This document shows, in pieces, positions 50,628-59,283 of a DNA stretch of 64,000 bases; within the stretch, counting starts at the first letter, position 1, and each line of letters starts with the position of its first letter. A program made the translations under genes and the position numbers. This stretch comes from Bradyrhizobium erythrophlei (lineage in GTDB: Bacteria > Pseudomonadota > Alphaproteobacteria > Rhizobiales > Xanthobacteraceae), in NCBI GenBank assembly GCA_900129675.1, contig FSRD01000002.1:1240001-1304000 (forward strand). Direction: 5' to 3'. A model generated the notes under the pieces. The model was not told the DNA's origin, made no database searches, and saw nothing but the letters and a program-made list of their open reading frames with translations.

Positions 50628-51227
50628 TCAAGATGAAGTTGACCGCTTCAAAGCGTCAACTACTCGTTTATGGTTCGATCGCTCTGCTTCTTCGAGCGGT
50701 GTTGTGCAATCGTCAATCCGCGTCCTCGCGTTGACGTCGGCTCCATGCGCCAATAGGAGCTCTATTGCAGGGACGTCGTCTCGGCTCACAGCGTAGTGCA
50801 ACGGGGTCCAGTCATTTAATCCACGCTGCGCGATGTCGGCACCGCGGGACAGCAGCAGACGCAAAAGCTCGAGCCGGTCAGGCCGGTCGGTCGAAAGTGC
50901 TGCAATCAGTGAGGGCAATCCGGCTCGATCCGGGTAGTTGGGATTTGCCCCATGGTTGAGGAGCGTTTCAATGAACGCAAGCGGGCTCCAATAGATCGCG
51001 TATTCAAGCGGACAGTCGCCCAGCCCTAAATCCCTGGGGTGCAGGCTATTCGGGAAGTCGGCAGGATCCCCCAGAGCCACAAGCAGAGCGTCGATGTCAC
51101 CCTTCCGGTAGGCATCGTCGATCGCCTTGAAAACCCTATACTTCCTACGCCGCTCCTCTTCTTTGGCTTTGAGATCTGCCGCCATTCTAGCCCTCGATAC
51201 GGCGGACGGATTTCCAGGGCGTGGCAT
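50628..51227 (-). CDS. Ankyrin-repeat protein
   Basis: 199 residues (start 51227 or 51185). A charged N-terminal helix (MAADLKAKEEERRRKYRVFK) is followed by four to five ankyrin-like repeats: AYRKGDIDALLVALGDPADF, PLEYAIYWSPLAFIETLLNH GANPNYPD, LSTDRPDRLELLRLLLSRGA DIAQRGLNDWTPLHYAVSRD DVPAIELLLAHGADVNARTR. No signal peptide, so it is probably a cytoplasmic protein-interaction module. Monocistronic, next to the superoxide dismutase relic. Confidence 0.85.
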   Translation of the reverse strand: MPRPGNPSAVSRARMAADLKAKEEERRRKYRVFKAIDDAYRKGDIDALLVALGDPADFPNSLHPRDLGLGDCPLEYAIYWSPLAFIETLLNHGANPNYPDRAGLPSLIAALSTDRPDRLELLRLLLSRGADIAQRGLNDWTPLHYAVSRDDVPAIELLLAHGADVNARTRIDDCTTPLEEAERSNHKRVVDALKRSTSS

Positions 51228-51361
51228 GGGCGCCGCTCCAGTGAACGAGCCGAAGATACTAAATTCTCAGCGCGGCTGGTAGGTCCGGGCCTTTGCCCTG
51301 CCAGCAGGCATCTCTCATTGGCGGGCATTGGGTCCGGTAAGGTTGGCCGTTGCCACTGCAT

Positions 51362-51382
51362 CCGCTGTTCCTGGAACAGCGG
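51362..51382. promoter_or_regulatory. Perfect palindrome, possible operator
   Basis: CCGCTGTTCC-T-GGAACAGCGG, a 10-bp inverted repeat with a one-base centre, in the non-coding stretch between the divergent ankyrin gene and a hypothetical gene. The tight symmetry suits a dimeric repressor site rather than an RNA hairpin. Confidence 0.4.
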
Positions 51383-51419
51383 GTGCGGCGGCAGAGAACC
51401 ATGCCCAATGAAATGCGCG

Positions 51420-51455
51420 TTAAGGCGTCAGCGACGGCCTGCGGTGACGCCTTAA
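51420..51455. terminator. Inverted repeat TTAAGGCGTCA / TGACGCCTTAA
   Basis: An 11-bp perfect stem with a 14-base loop, in the same non-coding stretch. It has no T-run, so it may be a bidirectional terminator-like hairpin or a second operator. Confidence 0.4.
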
Positions 51456-51583
51456 GGCGAGAGTGAAGTGACTACTCTGGACCAGGCGGTGTTGCTCATT
51501 TAGCGCGGCGTCGAAAAATCGTCTGATCGCAGAAGGTGTGCCCGGTAGTCGACAGACGACCGGTGAAATTGCGAACTAGTCTC

Positions 51584-52021
51584 ATGTCCGCTGTATTTGA
51601 ACGCCTTGCGTGTCGGGGGCGGATAGTGAGTTTTCAGATTTCAGTTCTCAAGGTGTTGGTCGGATATCCAGAAGGACGCGCTTCGCTGGAAGAGCTGAGG
51701 CGCGCGGTGGCCATTCTAATTTCCAGTGGCCCAGACTGGACTGACCGGACAAAACGTTTGGCGGCGCGTGCGCCTGGCCTCGATATCTTTACCCAAGCAT
51801 TGGTCTTGCGTGACAAGTCCGGCTGGCAGATCACCGAAGCCGGCCGAGCTTTGCTCGCCTCGATCGAGGCGTCGGTACAGAAGATAATACCGGAAGAGCC
51901 GGGCGGCACCGTTGTTTTACTTGTCCGACCTCCAGCTGCACCACCTCCAATCCAGCGCGGGAACGAAGCATCGCCGGGTGCGTCACCGCCGGACGGCCGG
52001 CGCCAGCGCCCAGCTCAGTGA
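51584..52021 (+). CDS. Hypothetical protein, helical with possible winged-helix core
   Basis: About 145 residues from the ATG at 51584 (a GTG at 51629 is plausible). Core: QISVLKVLVGYPEGRASLEE LRRAVAILISSGPDWTDRTK RLAARAPGLDIFTQALVLRD KSGWQITEAGRALLASIEA. The helix-helix-strand pattern and the GWQITEAGRALL ending resemble winged-helix domains. The C-terminal 35 residues are Pro-rich and disordered. No signal peptide. Family not named; the core is recognisable as a recurring rhizobial hypothetical. Confidence 0.6.
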   Translation: MSAVFERLACRGRIVSFQISVLKVLVGYPEGRASLEELRRAVAILISSGPDWTDRTKRLAARAPGLDIFTQALVLRDKSGWQITEAGRALLASIEASVQKIIPEEPGGTVVLLVRPPAAPPPIQRGNEASPGASPPDGRRQRPAQ

Positions 52022-52096
52022 CGTTGGCCGAGCGGCCTCATTCTGGACCAATTTGATCACGAGGCTTGGAGCCTCTCTGCATAGGGGGGCTCCCGC

Positions 52097-52564
52097 GTGA
52101 TCAGAGCCGTCGCGCTTGGAGTGGTTTGCGTGGCGGGACTAGGTGCTATTGCTGCAGCTGCGAAGAAGTCAGCGCTGCCGCCCGCGCCAGAAGTTGTCAT
52201 GCCTGTAGTGGCCGGTAACAAGGCTGATCGCCTGCCGCTTGTAATCAATCAGGACACGACTGCCGCTGAGAGGGTGAATGTTGTGTATGTTCAGCCCAGC
52301 GAACAAAGCCAGGCCGATTTGCCACCACCGGCACCAAAGCAAGCCGCTGTTCCACCGCATCACGACATTACTCCTCGTCATAGGCACGATCCGCATGATC
52401 TCAAGGCCAAGGCCGCAAACAATAGAGCCAACATCACAAAGCAACCAAAGAAGGACGCCGCTGATAAGCCTCCAAACCAGGTTAGTGAAGTTAAGCGGTG
52501 TCGTTCAGACGGGCTGGATCCACTCCTGAGAAAGCTGAATTTATCACCCCCGTGTGATTTCTGA
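52097..52564 (+). CDS. Exported hypothetical protein with His-rich middle
   Basis: 155 residues from a GTG start. Signal peptide MIRAVALGVVCVAGLGAIAA A, then a Pro/Gln-rich region and a His-rich stretch (PPHHDITPRHRHDPHDLKAK), a Lys/Asn/Ala-rich segment and a short C-terminal domain (RCRSDGLDPLLRKLNLSPPC DF) with two Cys that may pair. It starts 75 bases after the previous gene in the same direction. Function unknown. Confidence 0.68.
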   Translation: MIRAVALGVVCVAGLGAIAAAAKKSALPPAPEVVMPVVAGNKADRLPLVINQDTTAAERVNVVYVQPSEQSQADLPPPAPKQAAVPPHHDITPRHRHDPHDLKAKAANNRANITKQPKKDAADKPPNQVSEVKRCRSDGLDPLLRKLNLSPPCDF

Positions 52565-52707
52565 CGTCACTTCAGCGATCCGGCTCCGTTGCGATCAATG
52601 ACCGCCCTCGGCCCAATTTATTCCAGCCCAAAGTGTTGCGACTGATTCGCCGTTAATAGTTGGTTTAGTTCCAAGCATGATCATTGGGGACCACAAGGAG
52701 TCCGATC

Positions 52708-53427
52708 ATGCAATTGCACCAGGCGAATACCTTGGAAAGGATCGAGTCGGCCGGAGATGAAGGCAGTAGCGACGTCATAACGCAGCCTGCGACGGGGGAG
52801 CCATGGGATTTCTCAAATCCCAATGGAGATGAAATCCTGGCGTTGTTGAAGCCAGAGGGTGATCGAAAGCGCCCTATTTGGCTGGTCGCAAGCGCACTGG
52901 TTGCGGGCTTTGCATCGGGATGGGCTGGCGGCTTTAGCTGGTACGGTCCTGCAAATATCTCGGCCCTCAATCCAATCACTCAGACAGAAACGCCTGCGCA
53001 TCGAGTTGCCGAAAAAAGGTTGGGCGGGAAGATCGAAGGCGCCCGAAAGACGACATCCACGTTAGGCTTGCGAACACCATCAGGCGCAACTCAGATCTCC
53101 GCAGTTGGAGCGAGCGTTCCCGTCAAGCCTCTAGCCGCGGCGTCGGATGGAGCTCAATTATCTGTGGAACAAGCAGATACGACGCCGACCGGCTCGATAG
53201 CGCCCAAGGGACCTATGACGCCGGCGCCAGAGACAGGACCGACGACTATTGAGGGTTGGACAGTCCTTGACGTTCGAGGCGGAACGGCGGTCCTCGGAGG
53301 GCCCGATGGGGTTCAGATGGCAAAGCGCGGCGACACAGTGCCCGGCATTGGGCGTATCGACTCTATCGTGCGTTGGGGCAATCGCTGGATAGTTGCAACA
53401 GCTCGCGGATTAATCGCGACGCAGTAA
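52708..53427 (+). CDS. Single-pass membrane protein with C-terminal pilus/secretion-like beta domain
   Basis: 239 residues from the ATG at 52708, after AAGGAG. A cytoplasmic N terminus (PWDFSNPNGDEILALLKPEG), one membrane segment at about 60-80 (PIWLVASALVAGFASGWAGG F), a long disordered Pro/Thr linker and a compact C-terminal domain: GWTVLDVRGGTAVLGGPDGV QMAKRGDTVPGIGRIDSIVR WGNRWIVATARGLI. The last domain resembles the small beta domain of pilus assembly or GspC-like proteins by pattern only. It may form a functional set with the following minus-strand coiled-coil membrane protein, which has a similar layout. Confidence 0.68.
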   Translation: MQLHQANTLERIESAGDEGSSDVITQPATGEPWDFSNPNGDEILALLKPEGDRKRPIWLVASALVAGFASGWAGGFSWYGPANISALNPITQTETPAHRVAEKRLGGKIEGARKTTSTLGLRTPSGATQISAVGASVPVKPLAAASDGAQLSVEQADTTPTGSIAPKGPMTPAPETGPTTIEGWTVLDVRGGTAVLGGPDGVQMAKRGDTVPGIGRIDSIVRWGNRWIVATARGLIATQ

Positions 53428-53544
53428 GCCCTGCAAACGCAAAGCGGCTCAAGATCGATCGCCCCAACGAACTATAACCGGCAGTCATCGTCGGTCTGTG
53501 TCGCTTGAGCACGGCATCAGCGCTTGGGTCGGTACGTCACGGCA

Positions 53545-54372
53545 CTAGCGCACTGACCATGGCCATGCCGATGACGGTTGCGGCCTTTTGGCTTGCGGCC
53601 GCGCCGGGGTTGGCGCGGGCTTGCTCGTCTGGGCGACATTGGTCGACGGCCGAGGACGCGGCACTGGTATTTCGGGCATCACCTTTGGCTCTTCGGGGCT
53701 CACCTTAGGCTCTTCAGGCATCACCTTTGGCTCTTCAGGCGTCACCTTTGGCTCTGAAGCGTTGGCGATGACGCGGGCCAGTTGTTCCTGGCTTGCGTTG
53801 AGCCGCTCGGTAACCGTCTCGCTTTCGCGCGCCATCTGTATTTGGGTCGCCTTGATCTGCTCGATGATATCGTTGTTGCGTGCCATTTCTGCGTTGCTCG
53901 CCTTGAGTTGGCTCGCGACATTTTCATTGTCGCGGACCAATTGTTCTTGCCTCGTCTCGAGCTGTTCGACCGCTTGCCTCAAGGCAGCGAGCTCGCGCGC
54001 TATCGGTTGAAGCTGCTGCGCCAAGTCGGAGGACAGGGCAACTGCATTCGGCGCGACATCAGTCGGCGCGGCGTCTTTCGGCGCGGTCTGGGTCAGAGGT
54101 GCTGGGTCTGAGGGCGCCATCGCCTCCGTATGAACTGAGGACGACCACCACCAGGCAGCGACTCCAATGGATGCTGCCAACAGAGAACCGACGAAAGCCA
54201 GGTAGCGCCAATCCACCATTCCATGAATCATTGCCGGCGGAGCGCGAAACGTCTTCATGCTGATCGGCGGGTCCGAAGGATTCACTCCCGCTTCGCGCGC
54301 CAGGTTCGAAAGCTGCTCCTCGAAGCTCGCGAGCTGCCCTTCCGCGGGTTTGTCGTCCAGCTGGGAATCCAT
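53545..54372 (-). CDS. Membrane-anchored coiled-coil protein with EPKVxPE repeats
   Basis: 275 residues from MDSQLDDKPAEG at 54372. A cytoplasmic N terminus (NLAREAGVNPSDPPISMKTF), one membrane segment (YLAFVGSLLAASIGVAAWWW) at about 57-76, a linker, then a long coiled coil (LQPIARELAALRQAVEQLET RQEQLVRDNENVASQLKASN AEMARNNDIIEQIKATQIQM ARESETVTERLNASQEQL). The coil is followed by four tandem seven-residue EPKVxPE units and a Pro-rich basic tail. This resembles rhizobial anchor or tether proteins; a direct role is unknown. Confidence 0.75.
   Translation of the reverse strand: MDSQLDDKPAEGQLASFEEQLSNLAREAGVNPSDPPISMKTFRAPPAMIHGMVDWRYLAFVGSLLAASIGVAAWWWSSSVHTEAMAPSDPAPLTQTAPKDAAPTDVAPNAVALSSDLAQQLQPIARELAALRQAVEQLETRQEQLVRDNENVASQLKASNAEMARNNDIIEQIKATQIQMARESETVTERLNASQEQLARVIANASEPKVTPEEPKVMPEEPKVSPEEPKVMPEIPVPRPRPSTNVAQTSKPAPTPARPQAKRPQPSSAWPWSVR
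53671..53754 (-). repeat. Four 21-bp tandem repeats encoding EPKV(T/M/S)PE
   Basis: Units at 53671-53691, 53692-53712, 53713-53733 and 53734-53754. Units differ by a few bases, and the frame is preserved whatever the copy number. Confidence 0.85.
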
Positions 54373-54755
54373 TTGGGTGCTCCGTATCAAACGCAATGTC
54401 ACTCGCCTGAGAGCGATGCGCGCATCTGCGCTGCGGCGGGCCAACATTCACGGGACGCAGATGGTGTTTGCAGCCTGCGAAGCTTCCTGGGGATGAGCAT
54501 GCAGGCCTGCACGTCACATCGTCTTTTTTATAACCTCACACCTGAACTGTCCCTGCGTTTTTAACGCAGCCGGCGAGGCGGAACTATGTTCACAGCCGGA
54601 GAACTATGGAAGAAACCCTTACTCTTCCATCCGGTCCCAGGCGCATCCAAGTTGAGCCCCGTCTCTCTGCGGCATCTCGCCCGACTCAATTCGAATGGGT
54701 TGCTTTGACTCGCTTCGAATCGGAAAGCGCAGCCGTTCAGTACTGCAGGGCAGGG

Positions 54756-55001
54756 CTAAGGGCTCTTGAAAAGAGGATCGACGGGAAACGCGCCCCCGGT
54801 CACCCCCAATGACTGCAACTCGATGCTGTGACTATCCACCCCCAGCATGGCCAACAGCAGCGCAAGCACCACCGCGATGTAGGTGAGTAGCGGCGACGCT
54901 TCTCGTGCGGCGGGATCTTCGCCAGGCGAAAGCAGAACGCGCAGCGCCCGGAGACGCGAAACAACCTGCAGATACGTCTTGGATCGTACTTGCATGACCA
55001 T
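54756..55001 (-). CDS. Small membrane protein, hypothetical
   Basis: 81 residues from the ATG at 55001. A basic amphipathic N terminus (MVMQVRSKTYLQVVSRLRAL RVLLSPGED) is followed by one membrane segment (LTYIAVVLALLLAMLGV) and a C-terminal periplasmic-side tail (SLGVTGGAFPVDPLFKSP). No family recognised. The longer frame upstream has no coding character. Confidence 0.5.
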   Translation of the reverse strand: MVMQVRSKTYLQVVSRLRALRVLLSPGEDPAAREASPLLTYIAVVLALLLAMLGVDSHSIELQSLGVTGGAFPVDPLFKSP

Positions 55002-55118
55002 CGCCTTTGACGTCCATCTGCAGCTAGGACCTGGTGTGCGTCGTTTCAAGGCGCTCCTTGGGAATCCTGGAACTGAGAGGACCGTCCTCCGTTGAGATGG
55101 ATCAATGGAGAGATTTGG

Positions 55119-55380
55119 ATGCGACTGCAGGCTATTCCAGCTTTGATATTTCTTCTGAGCTCCTGGGGTGCCCTCGCGCAATCGAGTCAACCCAGCCCGG
55201 GCCCGCCTCCGACCGCCAGCGGACGAGCAGCCCCTGAGGATAAAGGCCAATTGCAGCCGCAAGGTTGGACGGGACCGATCAACACGCAATCGGGCGGTGC
55301 GCCCGCAAGGCCAAAGCCCGCCGGGCATGCAAGCCGCGCCGGAAGGATCGAGCAAGACGGTCGTCGCTCCGGATAAATAG
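55119..55380 (+). pseudogene. Small exported protein with a frameshift before its conserved C terminus
   Basis: The ATG at 55119 starts a signal peptide (MRLQAIPALIFLLSSWGALA) and a Pro/Ser/Gln-rich mature part (PEDKGQLQPQGWTGPINTQS GG). Near 55300 the frame breaks; the +1 frame carries QGQSPPGMQAAPEGSSKTVV APDK and ends TAG at 55378-55380, a tail I know from intact small rhizobial periplasmic proteins. The as-read frame instead ends RAGRIEQDGRRSG. One missing or extra base explains both. Confidence 0.7.
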
Positions 55381-55472
55381 CTCGTTTCGCAATGAGCAAT
55401 GGTTTCGTTTTGGTAGCCACTTCAGGCAGAATGAACGGCATATTGCTCCTCCAGGGCTGCATCGGAGCGTAG

Positions 55473-56765
55473 ATGCGCTTGGTCTTGCATATCCATGCGA
55501 TTGTCTTTGTCGCGTCGCTGATATCGACGCCGCAGCCCGCTCAAGCGCAACTGATGGGGCACGGCGGTCCCGTGCGCGCGATTGCGGTCTCGGCCGACGG
55601 TAAGACGATCCTGTCGGGGAGTTTTGACACCGCGGCAATCCGGTGGTCGCTGGCAACCGAATCCGCGGAGCAGGTGCTTCGTTTTCATTCGGATGCGGTG
55701 AATGCGGTTGCTTTCCTGAAGGACGGGCGGATGGTGACGGCCGGCGCGGACGGGCGCATTGCGATCTGGACGACAGGTCGGCAACAGCCGGATCAGGTTT
55801 TGGAGGGGCATCGAGCCCCCGTCGTCGCACTCGCGCTCTCGCCCGACGGCGCGATGCTCGCCTCGGCATCCTGGGATCACACCGTACGGCTCTGGTCGCT
55901 TGCCGACGGTACGCAGCGCGTACTGGAAGGCCATTCGCAAAATGTCAACGGTGTCGCTTTCGCGCCAGACGGGAAATCGGTCGTGAGCGTGGGCTATGAC
56001 CTGACGCTGAGAATTTGGCGACTGCCGGAGGGAGTGCCCGAGGTCGTCGCGCTGCCATCGCCGCAAAACGCGGTTACCGTCGTGCCGGACGGCGAAATCG
56101 TGACCGGCGCCGCTGACGGCAAGTTGCGAATACTGAGTCCCGATGGAATGGAAAGTGGCGAGGTCCAGGCGGCCCCGACACCGATCGTGGCATTGGCGAA
56201 GTCCAGCGATGGAACGCTGATTGCTGCTGCGGGCATCGGCGGCACCGTGGCCATTGTTGACTGCAAGGCGCGCGCTCTGATGCGCGTGCTCGCCGGTTCG
56301 GGCCCGCCGGTCTGGGCGGTCGCCTTCGTGCCGGATGGCCAGACCTTGCTGACCGGTGGCGCCGACGGGAAAATCCGGCGGTGGAATGTACTCACCGGCG
56401 ATCCCGTCGGCTCCGACCTGCCTGGAGGGCCGGCAGATCCGCTCGCCGCTTACGCAGGAGATCACGGCGCCGAAGTGTTCAGAGCCTGCGTCGCTTGTCA
56501 CACGCTGTCGGACAAGGAACTGCCGCGTGCCGGCCCGACGCTCGCCGGAGTGTACGGCCGAAAGATCGCCTCGCTGCCCGGCTACCGCTTCTCCGATGCT
56601 TTGAAGACGATGAATATCATCTGGACTCCCGAGACGGTCGCAAAGCTGTTCGAGATCGGCCCGAACGCCTATACTCCCGGCACCAAGATGCCGGAGCAAC
56701 GCATCGGCTCGGCCGAAGATCGCCGGGCGCTCACGGATTTCCTGGCACGGGCGACGGCGAGGTAG
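55473..56765 (+). CDS. Exported WD40 beta-propeller fused to a c-type cytochrome
   Basis: 430 residues. Signal peptide (LHIHAIVFVASLISTPQPAQ A), then seven to eight WD40 blades: GHGGPVRAIAVSADGKTILS GSFDTAAIRWS, FHSDAVNAVAFLKDGRMVTA GADGRIAIWT, GHRAPVVALALSPDGAMLAS ASWDHTVRLWS, and GHSQNVNGVAFAPDGKSVVS. The last 100 residues are a class I cytochrome c: FRACVACHTLSDKELPRAGP with the CxxCH haem site, and GTKMPEQR supplying the distal Met. It would be periplasmic and redox-active, with the propeller probably a partner-binding platform. The combination recurs in Bradyrhizobiaceae. No oxidase or dehydrogenase gene is adjacent. Confidence 0.9.
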   Translation: MRLVLHIHAIVFVASLISTPQPAQAQLMGHGGPVRAIAVSADGKTILSGSFDTAAIRWSLATESAEQVLRFHSDAVNAVAFLKDGRMVTAGADGRIAIWTTGRQQPDQVLEGHRAPVVALALSPDGAMLASASWDHTVRLWSLADGTQRVLEGHSQNVNGVAFAPDGKSVVSVGYDLTLRIWRLPEGVPEVVALPSPQNAVTVVPDGEIVTGAADGKLRILSPDGMESGEVQAAPTPIVALAKSSDGTLIAAAGIGGTVAIVDCKARALMRVLAGSGPPVWAVAFVPDGQTLLTGGADGKIRRWNVLTGDPVGSDLPGGPADPLAAYAGDHGAEVFRACVACHTLSDKELPRAGPTLAGVYGRKIASLPGYRFSDALKTMNIIWTPETVAKLFEIGPNAYTPGTKMPEQRIGSAEDRRALTDFLARATAR

Positions 56766-56771
56766 GCGGAT

Positions 56772-57074
56772 CTAGAATGCGTCCCATTGCTCGGCCGGAA
56801 GACCCCTCATCCCGGGGTGCTCCTTGAGCATTCGCTGGATATCCATGCTGGGATGGTCCTTGAGCGCCGCGACGACGCACTGGTTGACGTATTTCCGGCA
56901 CGCCAGCCACTTGATCTTCTTGCCTTTCGCCTCCGCCGTGCAGGCAACGACCGCCTGCTTCAAGGCAACCGTTTCCGCCTTGGTCACCCTCGCCGACTCG
57001 GCGGTGAATGTCGCGCCCATCGTGAAAGCCACGGCAATCATGCACGTCATCAGGCCGGTGACGAGACGAGACAT
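56772..57074 (-). CDS. Small exported hypothetical protein
   Basis: 100 residues from the ATG at 57074, preceded by AGGAA. Signal peptide (MSRLVTGLMTCMIAVAFTMG), then a helical mature part (KAETVALKQAVVACTAEAKG KKIKWLACRKYVNQCVVAAL KDHPSMD) with three or four Cys in a helix-helix layout. It ends PGMRGLPAEQWDAF. Function unknown; it lies 6 bases from the end of the cytochrome gene on the opposite strand. Confidence 0.68.
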   Translation of the reverse strand: MSRLVTGLMTCMIAVAFTMGATFTAESARVTKAETVALKQAVVACTAEAKGKKIKWLACRKYVNQCVVAALKDHPSMDIQRMLKEHPGMRGLPAEQWDAF

Positions 57075-57164
57075 AGGCAATTTCCTTGATTTGATACTCG
57101 GCGAAAATTTTTGGTTTTGGACAGGCGCGCGTGACGAACTGTGTCACGCACGAACGCAAACAGT

Positions 57165-59183
57165 CTAATTCTTGTCGTCTCGTTGGCGCAAATAGTCGTC
57201 GGTCGTACGCGGCGGGGCGCGCTCGGGCACGCCGGCGAACGGATCGAACTGCTGCTCGCTCATGGTGATGACGCGGCAATCGGCGCACATTCGCACGGCG
57301 TCGAGGCGCTTGTCGCCGGCCGGATACATCCAGTGCCGGCCTTCGAGCTTTGCTGCGACGCGATCGATCGTGCTCTTGACGCCGAAAGGCTTGTTGCATC
57401 GCACGCAAAGTGCGGGCTCTTCCTCCTTGATCACCTGCGCCGGCGCCCTGGCCGCGCGGAAGTCGATCTGCGGCTTGAGCGTGATCACCTTTTCGGGACA
57501 GGTACTCTGACACAATCCGCATTGCACGCAGGCGTCTTCGACGAATTTGAGGACCGGACGCTCCGGATCGTCGCGAAGTGCCCCGGTGGGGCAGACGGAA
57601 ACACAGGACAGGCACAGCGTGCAGCCGTCGGTGTTGACGCTGACGGCGCCAAGCGGTGCGCCTTCCGGCAGGGTGATCACGTCGGTCGGGCTCGGGGCGA
57701 CCCGGTGCAATTCGCTCAAGGCAAATCGCAGCAGATCGCGCCGTTTGCCGACCGTCCTGAATGTTGCGGGTTGAGGGACGGTTGCGAATGGCACAATCGT
57801 TCGTAAATGCCCATCAAGTGCATCGGGATCGTCCGTCTCGATCGTCGCGACGCGATCGCCGTTAAATCCGAGGCCGGCGAGAATGGCATCGGCCATGGCG
57901 ATGGTTTGCGAGAGCCCGGTCAGGTCGTGCAGCGGCTTTGCCCGCAACAGAAAACGCACGCTCGCGGCACCGTAGGCAAAGGCCGCCACGATTGCTTCGA
58001 GCCCAAGCTGCGTCACTTCATTGACGGCAAAGGGGAGCACGTTCGCGGGCAAACCGCCGCCATGGCGCGCCAGCGCGTCGATCAGCGGACTGCCGTGCTG
58101 GCTGTCATGAACGAGCAGGACGGGCCGGTCTCCGCCGGCATCGCGATAGGCGAGCAGCATTGCGCGCAGTTGGTGCAGCTGTGTATCCGCCGGCGGCAGT
58201 GCATAGGAAGCCGCGCCGGTTGGACAGGCGGCGGCACATTGCCCGCATCCGGCGCAGACTTCTGCGTTGACGTTGACATGATCGCCATCCGGCGTGATGG
58301 CCCCGGTCGGGCACAGATCGAGACAGCGGTGGCACCCGATCAGCTTCGAGCGTGAATGGGCGCAAAGCGCGGCGGTGAAGTTGATGTATTTCGGTTTGTC
58401 GAAGCTTCCGACGAGATCGCGCGCCTTCAGTACCGCGCGCAGCATCGCTGCCGGATCGCGCGGATCGGCCCGCAGATAGCCATCGCGCAGATCATGCGCG
58501 GGAAACAGTGGTGCATCGCCCGACAGATCGAGCACGAGATCGCAGCGCGAGGTCGCATTGTTGCGCGGCGCCTCGAAGACGAAATGGTCGCGCGAGGAAG
58601 GCCGGGGCGCGGCAAAGTCGTCGATGGTGAGTTCGAATGCGCCGAAATGGCCTTGGGCGTTGCGGATCGTGCCCTTGACGATCGGGAACGAGGTCGCAGC
58701 CGGCGGTTCGATCTGCGTCGGCCGGCGGATCATCACGGTGACGTCGAGATGATCGGCCAGCAGCCTGCCGGCTTCGATCGCGCGCTCGTCGCGGCCATAA
58801 ATCAGGATCACGCCCTCGCTCGAGAGCGTGACGAGCGGGAAATCGGGGGCCGTCTCGGCCGCGGCGGCAAGCAGCGCCGCCATCTTCGGTCCCGCCGCGT
58901 TCCCTTCGCTGGACCAGCCAGCGGTTTCCCGAATGTTGACGAAATCGATGCGCTCCGGGCGTTCGCCGGCCTCTTCGGTAAAGCGCGCGACCTCCTGGGT
59001 GCAGCCGACCGTCAGTGATCCCCCCGCCTTTGCCGCGTTGCGAAACTGATCGAGTTCGGCGCGACAGAGCTGGCGGAACGTGGCGATCTCGCTGTTGTGG
59101 CATCCGCGCTGAACCGCAGCCGGATCGAGTCGCATCGTGTCCTCGCACGAGCACATCAGGATCGTCTTTGGCGGATGGGCCAT
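57165..59183 (-). CDS. 4Fe-4S ferredoxin-type protein of the formate dehydrogenase cluster
   Basis: 672 residues. The N-terminal 180 residues resemble a CoB-CoM/HdrA-like or dehydrogenase-associated fold (SCEDTMRLDPAAVQRGCHN). Then two ferredoxin domains: GCHRCLDLCPTGAIT and VNAEVCAGCGQCAAACPTGA, and near the C terminus CTLCLSCVSVCPTGAL and DACVQCGLCQSTCPEKVITL. CVRCNKPFG is a further zinc-ribbon-like pair. It should carry at least four 4Fe-4S clusters. Divergent from the lipoate-ligase-like gene with about 100 bases between. In Bradyrhizobium this gene belongs to the formate dehydrogenase region and probably feeds electrons to or from the complex or its maturation. Confidence 0.87.
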   Translation of the reverse strand: MAHPPKTILMCSCEDTMRLDPAAVQRGCHNSEIATFRQLCRAELDQFRNAAKAGGSLTVGCTQEVARFTEEAGERPERIDFVNIRETAGWSSEGNAAGPKMAALLAAAAETAPDFPLVTLSSEGVILIYGRDERAIEAGRLLADHLDVTVMIRRPTQIEPPAATSFPIVKGTIRNAQGHFGAFELTIDDFAAPRPSSRDHFVFEAPRNNATSRCDLVLDLSGDAPLFPAHDLRDGYLRADPRDPAAMLRAVLKARDLVGSFDKPKYINFTAALCAHSRSKLIGCHRCLDLCPTGAITPDGDHVNVNAEVCAGCGQCAAACPTGAASYALPPADTQLHQLRAMLLAYRDAGGDRPVLLVHDSQHGSPLIDALARHGGGLPANVLPFAVNEVTQLGLEAIVAAFAYGAASVRFLLRAKPLHDLTGLSQTIAMADAILAGLGFNGDRVATIETDDPDALDGHLRTIVPFATVPQPATFRTVGKRRDLLRFALSELHRVAPSPTDVITLPEGAPLGAVSVNTDGCTLCLSCVSVCPTGALRDDPERPVLKFVEDACVQCGLCQSTCPEKVITLKPQIDFRAARAPAQVIKEEEPALCVRCNKPFGVKSTIDRVAAKLEGRHWMYPAGDKRLDAVRMCADCRVITMSEQQFDPFAGVPERAPPRTTDDYLRQRDDKN

Positions 59184-59283
59184 GCCTGGCTACGCACTCC
59201 TAAAGACTAACGGAGCGGCAGCGAGCGGACTCGCGCCGACCGTCCTGCTCGTATAATTGTTCTAAACAGGGAAGAAAAGGAAA

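Noticed and set aside
54606..54812. 68-codon plus-strand frame
   Set aside because: No recognised features, no ribosome-binding site, and it overlaps the 3' end of a better-supported minus-strand membrane gene.
55422..56699. Minus-strand frame of 425 codons opposite the WD40-cytochrome gene
   Set aside because: Shadow of the WD40 gene, which has a signal peptide, blade repeats and CxxCH on the plus strand.
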